Below, piece by piece: positions 52,524 to 60,291 of a DNA stretch of 64,000 nt. The stretch comes from DAITQM01 sp039794245. Its GTDB lineage: Bacteria; Pseudomonadota; Gammaproteobacteria; Xanthomonadales; Wenzhouxiangellaceae. Each line of letters begins with the position of its first letter. Position 1 is the first letter of the stretch. The translations under genes and the position numbers were made by a program. The DNA lies in NCBI GenBank assembly GCA_039794245.1, contig JBDIVS010000002.1, positions 62,001 through 126,000 on the forward strand, given 5' to 3'. Under the pieces are notes generated by a model. That model made no database searches. It worked only from the letters and a program-made list of their open reading frames with translations, and had not been told where the DNA came from.

Positions 52524-53839
52524 CGATGACGCGCGTTTGGATTGCCGCGGCGCTTGCCGTCACCGTGTTTACCGGCACCGCCGCCGGCGGCGACTTGAAC
52601 CCCGGTTGGGTCGGTTTGGACACCGTTTCAGACAACCTGGCACTGGAACTGAAACTGGGTTACCGGGCCGGGAGCAACGAGCTCCTGTATGCCGGCTTAT
52701 GGAACAGCGGGCAGAACAACAACGTGCTCGAAGTCAAAAACCTTCAGACGAGTCTCACCGGCGTGACCGTCGGTACGAGTGTGAACAATGCCGACAGCGG
52801 TGCGCTGTTTGCGCTGGGCGACTGGTGCATCGGCCCGACGTATGCGGTGCTGCCCTATATAAAGGATTTCAATGTCAATGTTCTGCGTTACAACTTTGGT
52901 AACGGGACGGTGGCGACAGTGCAGATCCCGGCTTCGACAACGGATCAATATACTTCGACCGACTGTTTTACGCTGAACGGCGGCAGCGAATTCGTCATCG
53001 GCACCAATAACTTCGATCAAAAGCGGCTCGATTATTTCCGCAGCCTCGACGCAGGCCAGTCCTGGATTATCGGTGTCACTTACAAACCGCCCGGCGATGA
53101 CATCATCGACGCCTTCGCCGGCGGTTTTCGCGACACCCACGGTGCGATCGGCGACCAGTTGATCGGCAGTACGTATCAGCGCGGCAAGGGCGCTCTGGAA
53201 TCGGTGGCCCTCGACTGGAGCGGGAATGTGGCAGGACTGACGCCGATGGGCGATCATTCGGCTTTTGTCGGTAACGGTTTTCTCAAGGAAACCGACGGCC
53301 TCCAGTACGATAATCACGCTATCGGCGTGGCCAACGGCGGTACCGCCATCGCCGCGGGATTGATCGACCTGAATGGCGGGGCATTCGATTTCACGATTAC
53401 CAACAGTGTCGGTGGCGGAGCGGTGTTCCCGTTCCAGGGCGTGACGCTCTCGGCCTTCGACAACAAGGGCAATACCGAATTTCACTATTTCACGAACCGC
53501 CATGTCCGGGTTTCTAACAACGGCGTCCTCGGCGTGCCGGAACCGATCGGCGGTTATCCGTTTCAGGATAACGGCGGCCCGGTGGACAGCGCTGCAAGCT
53601 CGGAGCTGGCCCGGATATTTGTCGCCGGGATCTATCAGGGCGGTAACCGTGGCGTCGGCGGCCCGGTGACGGCAGTGGCGACCCTCGATCCGGCCGCCGT
53701 TGTCGCCGGCGGCAGCGGGGGCAGCCCGGCCGCCGTCCCGGCGCTCGATCCGCGTATGTTGGTGGTGCTTGGTGTTATGTTCATGGTGGCCGGCGGTGTC
53801 GCACTGCGGCGCCGGGCAAGAGCGGCTCTTAGACCGTGA
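52511..53839 (+). CDS. Exported protein with IPTL-CTERM-like tail
   Basis: A 442-residue protein of unknown function. Signal peptide: VWIAAALAVTVFTGTAAG. The central part is beta-rich with many Asn/Gly/Asp and few Cys. The C-terminus PAAVPALDPRMLVVLGVMFM followed by VAGGVALRRRARA matches the IPTL-CTERM pattern (V/IPxL, hydrophobic helix, Arg cluster). GGAGG at six-base spacing precedes ATG 52511, which lies inside the upstream peptide gene, so translation is coupled. Last gene of the four-gene unit beginning at 49482. Confidence 0.75.
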   Translation: MGDMTMTRVWIAAALAVTVFTGTAAGGDLNPGWVGLDTVSDNLALELKLGYRAGSNELLYAGLWNSGQNNNVLEVKNLQTSLTGVTVGTSVNNADSGALFALGDWCIGPTYAVLPYIKDFNVNVLRYNFGNGTVATVQIPASTTDQYTSTDCFTLNGGSEFVIGTNNFDQKRLDYFRSLDAGQSWIIGVTYKPPGDDIIDAFAGGFRDTHGAIGDQLIGSTYQRGKGALESVALDWSGNVAGLTPMGDHSAFVGNGFLKETDGLQYDNHAIGVANGGTAIAAGLIDLNGGAFDFTITNSVGGGAVFPFQGVTLSAFDNKGNTEFHYFTNRHVRVSNNGVLGVPEPIGGYPFQDNGGPVDSAASSELARIFVAGIYQGGNRGVGGPVTAVATLDPAAVVAGGSGGSPAAVPALDPRMLVVLGVMFMVAGGVALRRRARAALRP

Positions 53840-53891
53840 GAATGCGCCGGTTTTCACCGGGGCGGACAATGAATGGGTGGGTAGGCAGGTT

Positions 53892-53921
53892 CACCTAACT
53901 GTTGCATAAATTCCCGGGATT
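53892..53921 (-). repeat. Short dispersed repeat (inverted relative to 44191)
   Basis: Read on the minus strand: ATCCCGGGAATTTATGCAAC then AGTTAGGTGA. Matches 44191-44220 with one internal change (GTTAGGT for GTTGGGT). It lies just before an orphan 3' gene fragment. Confidence 0.7.
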
Positions 53922-53938
53922 CACGGCCAAGCAGGTGA

Positions 53939-54031
53939 GTGCCCGGCCTGAATGCCTGGGGCCTCGGCCTGCTGAGCCTGCTGCTCGGCTGGTTCGGCTG
54001 GCGGCGTCGCAAGGCGTTGCGCGCCGACTGA
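53939..54031 (+). pseudogene. Orphan IPTL-CTERM-coding fragment
   Basis: Thirty codons reading VPGLNAWGLGLLSLLLG then WFGWRRRKALRAD and a stop, with a stop codon immediately upstream in frame. Except for a 9-bp deletion (one LGW unit) it equals the 3' end of the FG-GAP gene at 55947-56048. It is the leftover tail of a paralogous gene whose body has been lost. Confidence 0.8.
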
Positions 54032-54087
54032 GCCTGCCCGTCAGACGCAGCGGCCTTGTGGGAGCGACGCTTGTGTCGCTCCCACAA
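53939..54087 (+). repeat. Direct repeat flanking the FG-GAP gene, left copy
   Basis: 149 bp that recur as 158 bp at 55947-56104, covering the sorting-tail codons, the stop, and a trailing hairpin GTGGGAGCGACGC / GTCGCTCCCAC (54056-54087). Differences are a 9-bp deletion and a few substitutions. The rest of the 448-bp gap (54088-54287) shows only a GC-rich hairpin near 54220-54248. Confidence 0.85.
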
Positions 54088-54287
54088 AAGCCATTTCGTC
54101 GCCCCCACATAAAACCGTCTTGCCACGCGCTGCCTCGGCGGTTAAACTACCAGCCTTGGCGCTGGCGATCACACTTTTTGATTGACTGCATGATTTGCCG
54201 GAATCCTCGGAGTTAGCCGCGGCGCAGCAGCGAGCCGCTGCGCCGCATCGGGGCCACACTTTAGCTACCTTGTGAGGAGATCTTGAT

Positions 54288-56048
54288 ATGTCAAAGTCCC
54301 CGTTGTCGATCACATCGTCTAGCCGAGTGGCGGCGTCCCCAGGGGTCCTGGCGCAGCGCCCGTTGGCCTTGATGGTCTCGGCGCTGCTGCTCGGCGGCGC
54401 GATCAGCACTGCCGCCAAGGCGCAGGCGTTTCCGCCGGTGATTGCACTGGGCAGTCTGAACGGCAGCGATGGCTTCCGCCTCGATGGCGCGGCGGCGAAT
54501 GACTTCTCCGGCTTCTCGGTCAGCGCCGCCGGAGATATCAATGGCGATGGGATCGGCGATCTGATCGTCGGGGCTGTCGGCGCCGACCCGAATGGCAACA
54601 GTTTCGCCGGCAGCAGCTATGTGGTGTTCGGCAAGAGCAGCCCGTTTGCGGCGACGCTGGCGCTGTCGGCGTTGAACGGCAGCGATGGTTTCCGCCTCGA
54701 TGGCGTGGCGGCGTATGACCGCTCCGGCCGCTCGGTCAGCGCCGCCGGGGATATCAATGGCGATGGCATCGGCGATCTGATCGTCGGGGCGTACCTCGCC
54801 GACCCGAATGGCACCAATTCCGGCAGCAGCTATGTGGTGTTCGGCAAGACCACCTTTGGGCCGACGCTGGCGCTTTCCAGCTTAAGCGGCAGCGATGGCT
54901 TCCGCCTCGATGGCGCGGCGGCGGCTGACCTCTCCGGCTTCTCGGTCAGCGCCGCCGGGGATATCAATGGCGATGGCATCGGCGACCTGATCGTTGGGGC
55001 CGCCGACGCCGACCCGAATGGCAACAGTTTCGCCGGCAGCAGCTATGTGGTGTTCGGCAAGACCAGCCCGTTTGCGGCGACGCTGGCGCTGTCGGCGTTG
55101 AACGGCAGCGATGGCTTCCGCCTCGATGGCGCGGCGGCGGGTGACCTCTCCGGCTACTCGGTCAGCGCCGCCGGGGATATCAATGGCGATGGCATCGGCG
55201 ATCTGATCGTCGGGGCGTTCCGCGCCGACCCGAATGGCACCGATTCCGGCAGCAGCTATGTGGTGTTCGGCAAGACCACCGGGTTTGGGCCGACGCTGGC
55301 GCTTTCCAGCTTAAGCGGCAGCGATGGCTTCCGCCTCGATGGCGTGGCGGCGGATGACTTCTCCGGCTTCTCGGTCAGCGCCGCCGGAGATATCAATGGC
55401 GATGGCATCGGCGATCTGATCGTCGGGGCCATCGGTGCCGACCCGAATGGCAGCTATTCCGGCAGCAGCTATGTGGTGTTCGGCAAGAGCAGTCCATTTG
55501 CCGCCACGCTGGCGCTTTCCAGCCTGACGGGTACGGATGGCTTCCGCCTCGATGGCGCGGCGGCGTATGACTTCTCCGGCAACTCGGTCAGTGCCGCCGG
55601 GGATATCAATGGCGATGGCATCGGCGACCTGATCGTTGGGGCCGCCGACGCCGACCCGAATGGCAACAGTTTCGCCGGCAGCAGCTACGTGGTGTTCGGC
55701 AAGACCAGCCCGTTTGCGCCGACGCTGGCGCTTTCCAGCTTAAGCGGCAGCGATGGCTTCCGCCTTGATGGCGCGGCGGCGAATGACCGCTCCGGCAACT
55801 CGGTCAGTGCCGCCGGGGATATCAATGGCGATGGCATCGGCGATCTGATCGTCGGGGCTAACCAAGCCGACCCGAATGGCAACAGTACTGCCGGCAGCAG
55901 CTATGTGGTGTTTGGCCGCAGCACCGTGGCCATCCCCCCGGTCGCGGTGCCCGGCCTGAATGCCTGGGGCCTCGGCCTGCTGAGCCTGCTGCTCGGCTGG
56001 CTCGGCTGGTTCGGCTGGCGGCGTCGCGAGGCGTTGCGCGCCGACTGA
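54288..56048 (+). CDS. Exported FG-GAP (integrin-alpha-like) seven-repeat protein with IPTL-CTERM tail
   Basis: A 586-residue protein. The signal peptide is ALMVSALLLGGAISTAAKAQ. Seven FG-GAP repeats of 70-72 residues each start GSDGFRLDG and contain the calcium-binding loop DINGDGIGDLIVGA. Seven such units make one complete beta-propeller, as in integrin alpha chains; adhesion or sugar binding is plausible. The tail is VPGLNAWGLGLLSLLLG, a hydrophobic stretch, then WRRREALRAD: a clear IPTL-CTERM signal. GAGGAG precedes the ATG. The repeats are nearly identical in DNA, so copy number may change by recombination. Confidence 0.9.
   Translation: MSKSPLSITSSSRVAASPGVLAQRPLALMVSALLLGGAISTAAKAQAFPPVIALGSLNGSDGFRLDGAAANDFSGFSVSAAGDINGDGIGDLIVGAVGADPNGNSFAGSSYVVFGKSSPFAATLALSALNGSDGFRLDGVAAYDRSGRSVSAAGDINGDGIGDLIVGAYLADPNGTNSGSSYVVFGKTTFGPTLALSSLSGSDGFRLDGAAAADLSGFSVSAAGDINGDGIGDLIVGAADADPNGNSFAGSSYVVFGKTSPFAATLALSALNGSDGFRLDGAAAGDLSGYSVSAAGDINGDGIGDLIVGAFRADPNGTDSGSSYVVFGKTTGFGPTLALSSLSGSDGFRLDGVAADDFSGFSVSAAGDINGDGIGDLIVGAIGADPNGSYSGSSYVVFGKSSPFAATLALSSLTGTDGFRLDGAAAYDFSGNSVSAAGDINGDGIGDLIVGAADADPNGNSFAGSSYVVFGKTSPFAPTLALSSLSGSDGFRLDGAAANDRSGNSVSAAGDINGDGIGDLIVGANQADPNGNSTAGSSYVVFGRSTVAIPPVAVPGLNAWGLGLLSLLLGWLGWFGWRRREALRAD
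54448..55925 (+). repeat. Seven ~213-bp coding repeats of the FG-GAP gene
   Basis: Units begin near 54462, 54678, 54888, 55104, 55317, 55530 and 55746 (lengths 210-216 bp). They share long identical runs such as the GATATCAATGGCGATGGCAT block. Confidence 0.9.
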
Positions 56049-56104
56049 GCCTGCCCGTCAGACGCAGCGGCCTTGTGGGAGCGACGCTTGCGTCGCTCCC
56101 ACAA
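55947..56104 (+). repeat. Direct repeat flanking the FG-GAP gene, right copy, with hairpin
   Basis: Partner of 53939-54087. Its last part (56072-56104) is a near-perfect hairpin, TTGTGGGAGCGACGC / GTCGCTCCCACAA, a REP-like element that could also stabilise the 3' end of the FG-GAP transcript. Confidence 0.85.
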
Positions 56105-56397
56105 CCAAAGGGATACAATCCTCTGGTCGCTATCCAAATGGCGCTCTCTGGTCAACTCGATATCCAATCGGGTGAGTAGTTACAATCCGAGCATAATTTA
56201 TGCAACTGTTGGGTATAGGGAAATGACGGAAAGTAATCAATCTCTTGGCGCTCCGCCCGCGCCCCCACACCCTCCGCCGCTCGCGGGGGGCTGGGGTGGG
56301 GGCGGATTTTCGCGTTTACTAGGTAAGGCTCGAAAAGATGCAGGGAGGGAAAATTTTATGTATGCAGCGGTGTCTCATTTTGTTTAGGAGGTACCCC
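56105..56397. other. Gene-free stretch before the phosphatase gene
   Basis: Contains a weaker copy of the dispersed repeat (ATAATTTATGCAACTGTTGG, 56194-56213) and a GC-rich inverted block (56258-56304: CCCCCACACCCTCC...GGGGTGGGGG). A short open frame from 56223 reads a Pro/Gly-rich peptide through this block and is not credible. Confidence 0.55.
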
Positions 56398-56913
56398 ATG
56401 CGAATGCGATTGTTGTCTTTGTCTTTCTTGCTGGCCGCGGCCCAGGCGGCCGGGGAAGTGCCGTTCGCCAGCGATTTCAGTTCGCCCGCCCGCTATAACC
56501 GGGCGAGCGCCCGGGTCGCGACCTCCAGCGCCCCCGCGCCGCAACACTTCACCGCGCTGGCCGATCAAGGGTTTACCACCGTGATCGACCTGCGTCTGGA
56601 ACAGGAAGGCACCGCCGACGAGGCCGAAGCCGCGGTGGCAGCCGGCCTCGACTACCACTCATTGCCGGTCGGCCGCACCTTGCCCGACGAGGCGACGCTC
56701 GCCGAATTCAGCCGCCTGCTCGCCGCCGATCCACAAGCCCAGGTTCTGGTCTATTGCGCCAGCGGCAATCGCGCCGGAACGCTGTGGGCCATGCACCGGA
56801 TCGACTCAGGCTTATCCGTCGCGGCGGCGATCGACGAGGGGCGGGCCGCCGGCATGGCCGCCGAGCGGGCGGCCTGGCTCGAAGCCTGGGCGGCTGAGCG
56901 GCACGAGGAATGA
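56398..56913 (+). CDS. Exported DSP/PTP-like phosphatase-fold protein
   Basis: A 171-residue protein of the beta-lactamase-hydrolase-like / dual-specificity-phosphatase fold. A signal peptide (LLSLSFLLAAAQAAG) suggests periplasmic location. The core has VIDLRLEQEG and the P-loop VYCASGNRAG, a Cx5R active site (Cys-Ala-Ser-Gly-Asn-Arg). Relatives include proteins linked to sulfide metabolism as well as phosphatases, so the substrate is open. GGAGG precedes ATG 56398. Confidence 0.8.
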   Translation: MRMRLLSLSFLLAAAQAAGEVPFASDFSSPARYNRASARVATSSAPAPQHFTALADQGFTTVIDLRLEQEGTADEAEAAVAAGLDYHSLPVGRTLPDEATLAEFSRLLAADPQAQVLVYCASGNRAGTLWAMHRIDSGLSVAAAIDEGRAAGMAAERAAWLEAWAAERHEE

Positions 56914-57033
56914 ACCGGCAAACCACCTGGCCGAAGCACCCCCGCCGGTTATTTGGCACCGGGGTGAAGATCGGCCGGGTTCAAAGAAACTCGCGCGTCA
57001 TGCTATAACGGCTGCGCCTGAGGAGGAATCACT

Positions 57034-58296
57034 ATGACTACCCGTCTTGTATTCATTTCCCTGTTCACGGTGCTTTTCTCGCTCGCCGGCCTGCCCCAGG
57101 CGGTGGCGCAAACCCCTCGCGGCGTGCTCTTTTCGCCCGACAACCCGTGTCACCTGGCTCAGGGTCAGACGAAGTGTACGGTAACGATCCGCAGTCATAA
57201 AAGCGATACCCCGTGGGCCTGCATCTGGGTTCCCGGTGACTTCAAGGTTTTCCGCTGTTTCAGTGGCTCGAACGACAGGGCGGATTGGCCACACGCCAAC
57301 GACCAGTGCTGTCTGCTGTCGTTGCGGGCTCATCAGGTCAACCCCTTCACAGACCCGCGCTGGGACGGTGCCGGCAATCCCGGCGCCCAGGCGATCTTCA
57401 ACGAGGCCACGGAGCTGGCAACGCTCCAAGTCTCAGGCTCGCCGTCTGCCGGCGACCGGTTTTTCAATCCGTTCCCGAAAACCGGCACCTGGACGACGGC
57501 CGGCGAGGGTTCGGCCCGTTTCGTGATCGAGATCCAAAACGGCGTGCTGCGCGGAGTTTATTTCGGCGCCGACCAGAACGGCGATGATGTCTGGTTGAGC
57601 TTCGGCGGCGAGCTGTTTCCGAGTTTTTTTGAACAGACCGAGTTTCAGTTTGGCTGGACCCTGGATAGCCCGCTGATCCGGACGACCGGCGGCGGCTGTA
57701 TCCTGGACTGCCTGCCGGGCAATCCGGCGCCGGCAGCAGAAACGGAAGAAGTGGGCCGTATCGTATTCGACTTTTTGGAGCGCAGCAAAGCCACGTTCCG
57801 TATTGACGGTGGCGAGGCGATAGCGATCGCTCCCCAGACCTGGGGCGTCGAAGCGCCGGCGTTCGATCCCAATCAGCCGCTCGAACAATTGCCGGATCTG
57901 GCGGGCACCTGGGTCGCCGCCGAACTCGATGGCGGGCCGAGCATCAGCGATGGGATTGCCGGAGTGGTCGCGATCGGCGAACGGCGCGTGACGGAAATCG
58001 AGTCGGGCCAGGAACCGGGTACCCGGTTCCTTGAAGTGAGCTTCCCGGCTGCGCTAACGAGGACGGACACCGGACTGCCGTTTCCGGAAACGTTCGAATT
58101 CACGTGCCGGTTCCAGTTGGGTGAGAACAGCGCCGGTCTGCCGACAAGCTGTTTTCTCTCCCCACTTTTGTTCAATCCTTTTACGATTCAGTTTTACTCG
58201 ATCACCGATCACAGGTTCACGGTGACGGTGGTACTCGGCACCGACCCGCCGGGCCCTGAGAAACGCTTTGATTTCTTCCGCCTGAACTACAACTGA
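57034..58296 (+). CDS. Exported protein of unknown function
   Basis: A 420-residue protein with a signal peptide (FISLFTVLFSLAGLPQAVAQ). The first half is Cys-containing (NPCHLAQGQTKC, CIWVPGDFKVFRC, QCCLL) and likely disulfide-bonded; the rest is beta-rich with no recognised domain. It lacks the IPTL-CTERM tail of its neighbours and should be periplasmic or secreted. GAGGAATCACTATG gives a clear ribosome site. Single gene, convergent with the DUF3465 gene. Confidence 0.65.
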   Translation: MTTRLVFISLFTVLFSLAGLPQAVAQTPRGVLFSPDNPCHLAQGQTKCTVTIRSHKSDTPWACIWVPGDFKVFRCFSGSNDRADWPHANDQCCLLSLRAHQVNPFTDPRWDGAGNPGAQAIFNEATELATLQVSGSPSAGDRFFNPFPKTGTWTTAGEGSARFVIEIQNGVLRGVYFGADQNGDDVWLSFGGELFPSFFEQTEFQFGWTLDSPLIRTTGGGCILDCLPGNPAPAAETEEVGRIVFDFLERSKATFRIDGGEAIAIAPQTWGVEAPAFDPNQPLEQLPDLAGTWVAAELDGGPSISDGIAGVVAIGERRVTEIESGQEPGTRFLEVSFPAALTRTDTGLPFPETFEFTCRFQLGENSAGLPTSCFLSPLLFNPFTIQFYSITDHRFTVTVVLGTDPPGPEKRFDFFRLNYN

Positions 58297-58304
58297 GCAC
58301 CGCA

Positions 58305-58341
58305 GGAAGGCGACCCGGCGGCGGTTCGCCGCCGGGCTTCC
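58305..58341. terminator. Strong hairpin between convergent genes
   Basis: CCCGGCGGCG (58314-58323) pairs perfectly with CGCCGCCGGG (58327-58336) around a GTT loop, inside an outer GGAAG/CTTCC pairing. It lies between the stop codons of two convergent genes and may end both transcripts, although no U-tract is present on either side. Confidence 0.4.
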
Positions 58342-58377
58342 GATCGTTCGCGCGGGGCTATGGCAGAAAGAACCGGG

Positions 58378-58797
58378 TCAGTCGTATTGTTTGCCACGGT
58401 GTTCGACCCAGCCGACGGCGGTCTCGGTCTCGCCAAGGCGGCCTGTGGTCACCGTGCCGCCCGAGGCGTTGAATTCGTAGCGGCCGCGGAAAGTGACTTT
58501 GTCGCCTTCCTTGACCGGCACCCGCCCGGCTTCGCCGACGCGGTGCGCCACAAGCAGGCGCAGCTCGGAATCGATTTCGACATTGAACCTCTGGTGGGTC
58601 CGGCCGTCCTGCGTTTCGTCGCCGAGTATCTGGGTCACGGTGCCGCGGCCGGTCACCCATACGCCAACGTCGCCGTTGCGGAAGGCTTGCAACAGCCGGC
58701 TGTTATCCGGCGCGGAATCGCCCTGACACGAAGCCGCCGCCAAGGCGATCAGCACCGTCAGCGTAATTCCGTAGAGCCGACGCACTGGGTAGAACAC
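58378..58797 (-). CDS. DUF3465 lipoprotein
   Basis: A 139-residue lipoprotein. The signal sequence ends in LIALAAASCQG (lipobox, Cys). The body matches DUF3465: GRGTVTQILGDETQDGRTHQ, HQRFNV, LLVAHRVGEAGRVPVKEGDK, VTFRGRYEFNASGGTV and VGWVEHRGKQY. Function unknown; the fold is probably a small beta-barrel. In recalled relatives the segment after the GGxV motif is usually HWTHHDP-like; here it reads TTGRLGETETA, a divergence. Confidence 0.75.
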   Translation of the reverse strand: MFYPVRRLYGITLTVLIALAAASCQGDSAPDNSRLLQAFRNGDVGVWVTGRGTVTQILGDETQDGRTHQRFNVEIDSELRLLVAHRVGEAGRVPVKEGDKVTFRGRYEFNASGGTVTTGRLGETETAVGWVEHRGKQYD

Positions 58798-58878
58798 CGA
58801 ACGCCATCCAGGGTAGCGTCAATGTAACACAACCGTCACGTCACTGCTGGGCATGATCGGAACTTTATTCCCGGCAGG

Positions 58879-59517
58879 TCACCGGACGCTCCATTTCCAA
58901 AGCAGCGCAAACCCGAACAGCATGCCGCCGAGGTGGGCGAAATGGGCGACCTGCGGCATCGTCCCGGTGACCCCCATCAAAAGTTCGAGCCCGCCAATGA
59001 CCAGAACGAACCATTTCGCTTTCATCGGAATCGGCGGAAAGATCAGCATGACCATCCGGTTCGGGAACATCAGCCCGAAGGCGAGCAACAGCCCGAAGAT
59101 CGCCCCGGAGGCGCCGACCGTCGGATAATATTGGCCGCTCGCGGTGGCAACGACCAACTGTATAAGCCCGGCGCCGGCGGCGCACACCAGGTAATACATC
59201 AAAAACCGCCGGCGCCCGAAAGCGTATTCGATCGCCGGGCCGAACATGTAAAGCGCCCACATATTGAACGCCAGATGGGTGAGCGATCCGTGCAGAAAAC
59301 CGTAGCTCAGAAGCTGCCAGGGGGCGAACGAGCCGGCCCACGGCACAGCATCGCCGGCGCCGGCCGGGCCGAAGCCGATGGGCGGCCACAGCGCGAACCA
59401 CGCGAACATCGGCCGCGGCATCAACCATTGCAGCGCGAACACCGCGCCGTTGATCCAGATCAGCCGAATACTGAGCACGCCACACCTGCCGGGCTTGTTA
59501 CAATCATTGTTTTTCAT
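58879..59517 (-). CDS. Rhomboid-family intramembrane serine protease
   Basis: A 212-residue six-helix membrane protease. The catalytic Ser is in TVGASGAIFGLLLAFG and the His in VAHFAHLGGMLFG. The conserved first-loop region HGSLTHLAFNMWALYMFGPA is present. It starts at ATG 59517, 17 bp from the divergent LOG-family gene. Substrates are unknown. The nearby exported proteins with C-terminal membrane tails are possible but unproven targets. Confidence 0.92.
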   Translation of the reverse strand: MKNNDCNKPGRCGVLSIRLIWINGAVFALQWLMPRPMFAWFALWPPIGFGPAGAGDAVPWAGSFAPWQLLSYGFLHGSLTHLAFNMWALYMFGPAIEYAFGRRRFLMYYLVCAAGAGLIQLVVATASGQYYPTVGASGAIFGLLLAFGLMFPNRMVMLIFPPIPMKAKWFVLVIGGLELLMGVTGTMPQVAHFAHLGGMLFGFALLWKWSVR

Positions 59518-59534
59518 CTTAACCTGAAGGGACC

Positions 59535-60140
59535 ATGCCGATCCGCCGCGTAACGGTCTACGCTGCGTCCAGCCAGGGGCTAGCGGCGCACTTCTACGCC
59601 GCCGCAAGCGCCTTGGGCACGGTGCTCGCCGAGCACGGCCTGGACATCGTTTACGGCGGTGGCCGACACGGCCTGATGGGGGCGATGGCCGACGCGGCAC
59701 TGGCCCGCGGGGCGCACGTCGAGGGCGTGATCCCCGATTTTCTGCAGGAGATGGAGGCCGGCCATACGGGTCTGAGCCGGCTGACCGTGGTCGCTGACCT
59801 GCACACCAGAAAGCGCCTGATGCTCGACGGCTCGGACGCGGTGGTCTGCCTGCCCGGCGGCTGCGGCACGTTCGAGGAACTGTTCGAGGCGATGACGCTC
59901 AAGCGGCTCGGGCTTTTTTCCGGCCCGATTGTGCTCGTCAACACCGCCGGTTACTATGATCGCTGTTTGGAGCTATTGCGCTACAGTATCGCCGAGCGCT
60001 TCATGAACGAGGCGCATGGTGCCCTGTGGCAAGTCGTACTGACACCCGAAGAGGTGCCGGAAGCGCTGCTGGGCGCTCCGGAGTGGAGCGAGGATGCCCG
60101 TCGATTCTGCGCCGTGACCTGCGATCCGGCGCCGGATTGA
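59535..60140 (+). CDS. LOG-family (TIGR00730) cytokinin-riboside phosphoribohydrolase-like protein
   Basis: A 201-residue Rossmann-fold protein. Family motifs are VYAASSQG, YGGGRHGLMGAMADAAL, the catalytic/nucleotide region MLDGSDAVVCLPGGCGTFEE (PGGxGTxxE) and the Arg before it (HTRKRLM). LOG proteins split nucleotide 5'-monophosphates to free base and ribose phosphate. Confidence 0.92.
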   Translation: MPIRRVTVYAASSQGLAAHFYAAASALGTVLAEHGLDIVYGGGRHGLMGAMADAALARGAHVEGVIPDFLQEMEAGHTGLSRLTVVADLHTRKRLMLDGSDAVVCLPGGCGTFEELFEAMTLKRLGLFSGPIVLVNTAGYYDRCLELLRYSIAERFMNEAHGALWQVVLTPEEVPEALLGAPEWSEDARRFCAVTCDPAPD

Positions 60141-60291
60141 CGTTCGGGGGCACGCTTTACAGCGGGGCGGCGCGAACCGGGCGGCGGCGATGGCCGTTCC
60201 GGGATACGCCCCGGGTAGCGGGAGTGCCCTGTCGTTTTCGCCGATCCGGCGCAGCGGCCCGTCCGCCCCGCCGGTACTGTCGAGGGGTGCG

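Noticed and set aside
56223..56387. Small Pro/Gly-rich reading frame before the phosphatase gene
   Set aside because: It runs through a GC-rich inverted block and lacks a ribosome site.
58879..59517. Rhombosortase for the sorting-tail proteins
   Set aside because: The tails here are IPTL-like, not GlyGly-CTERM, and the rhomboid has the ordinary six-helix pattern; the link is only proximity.
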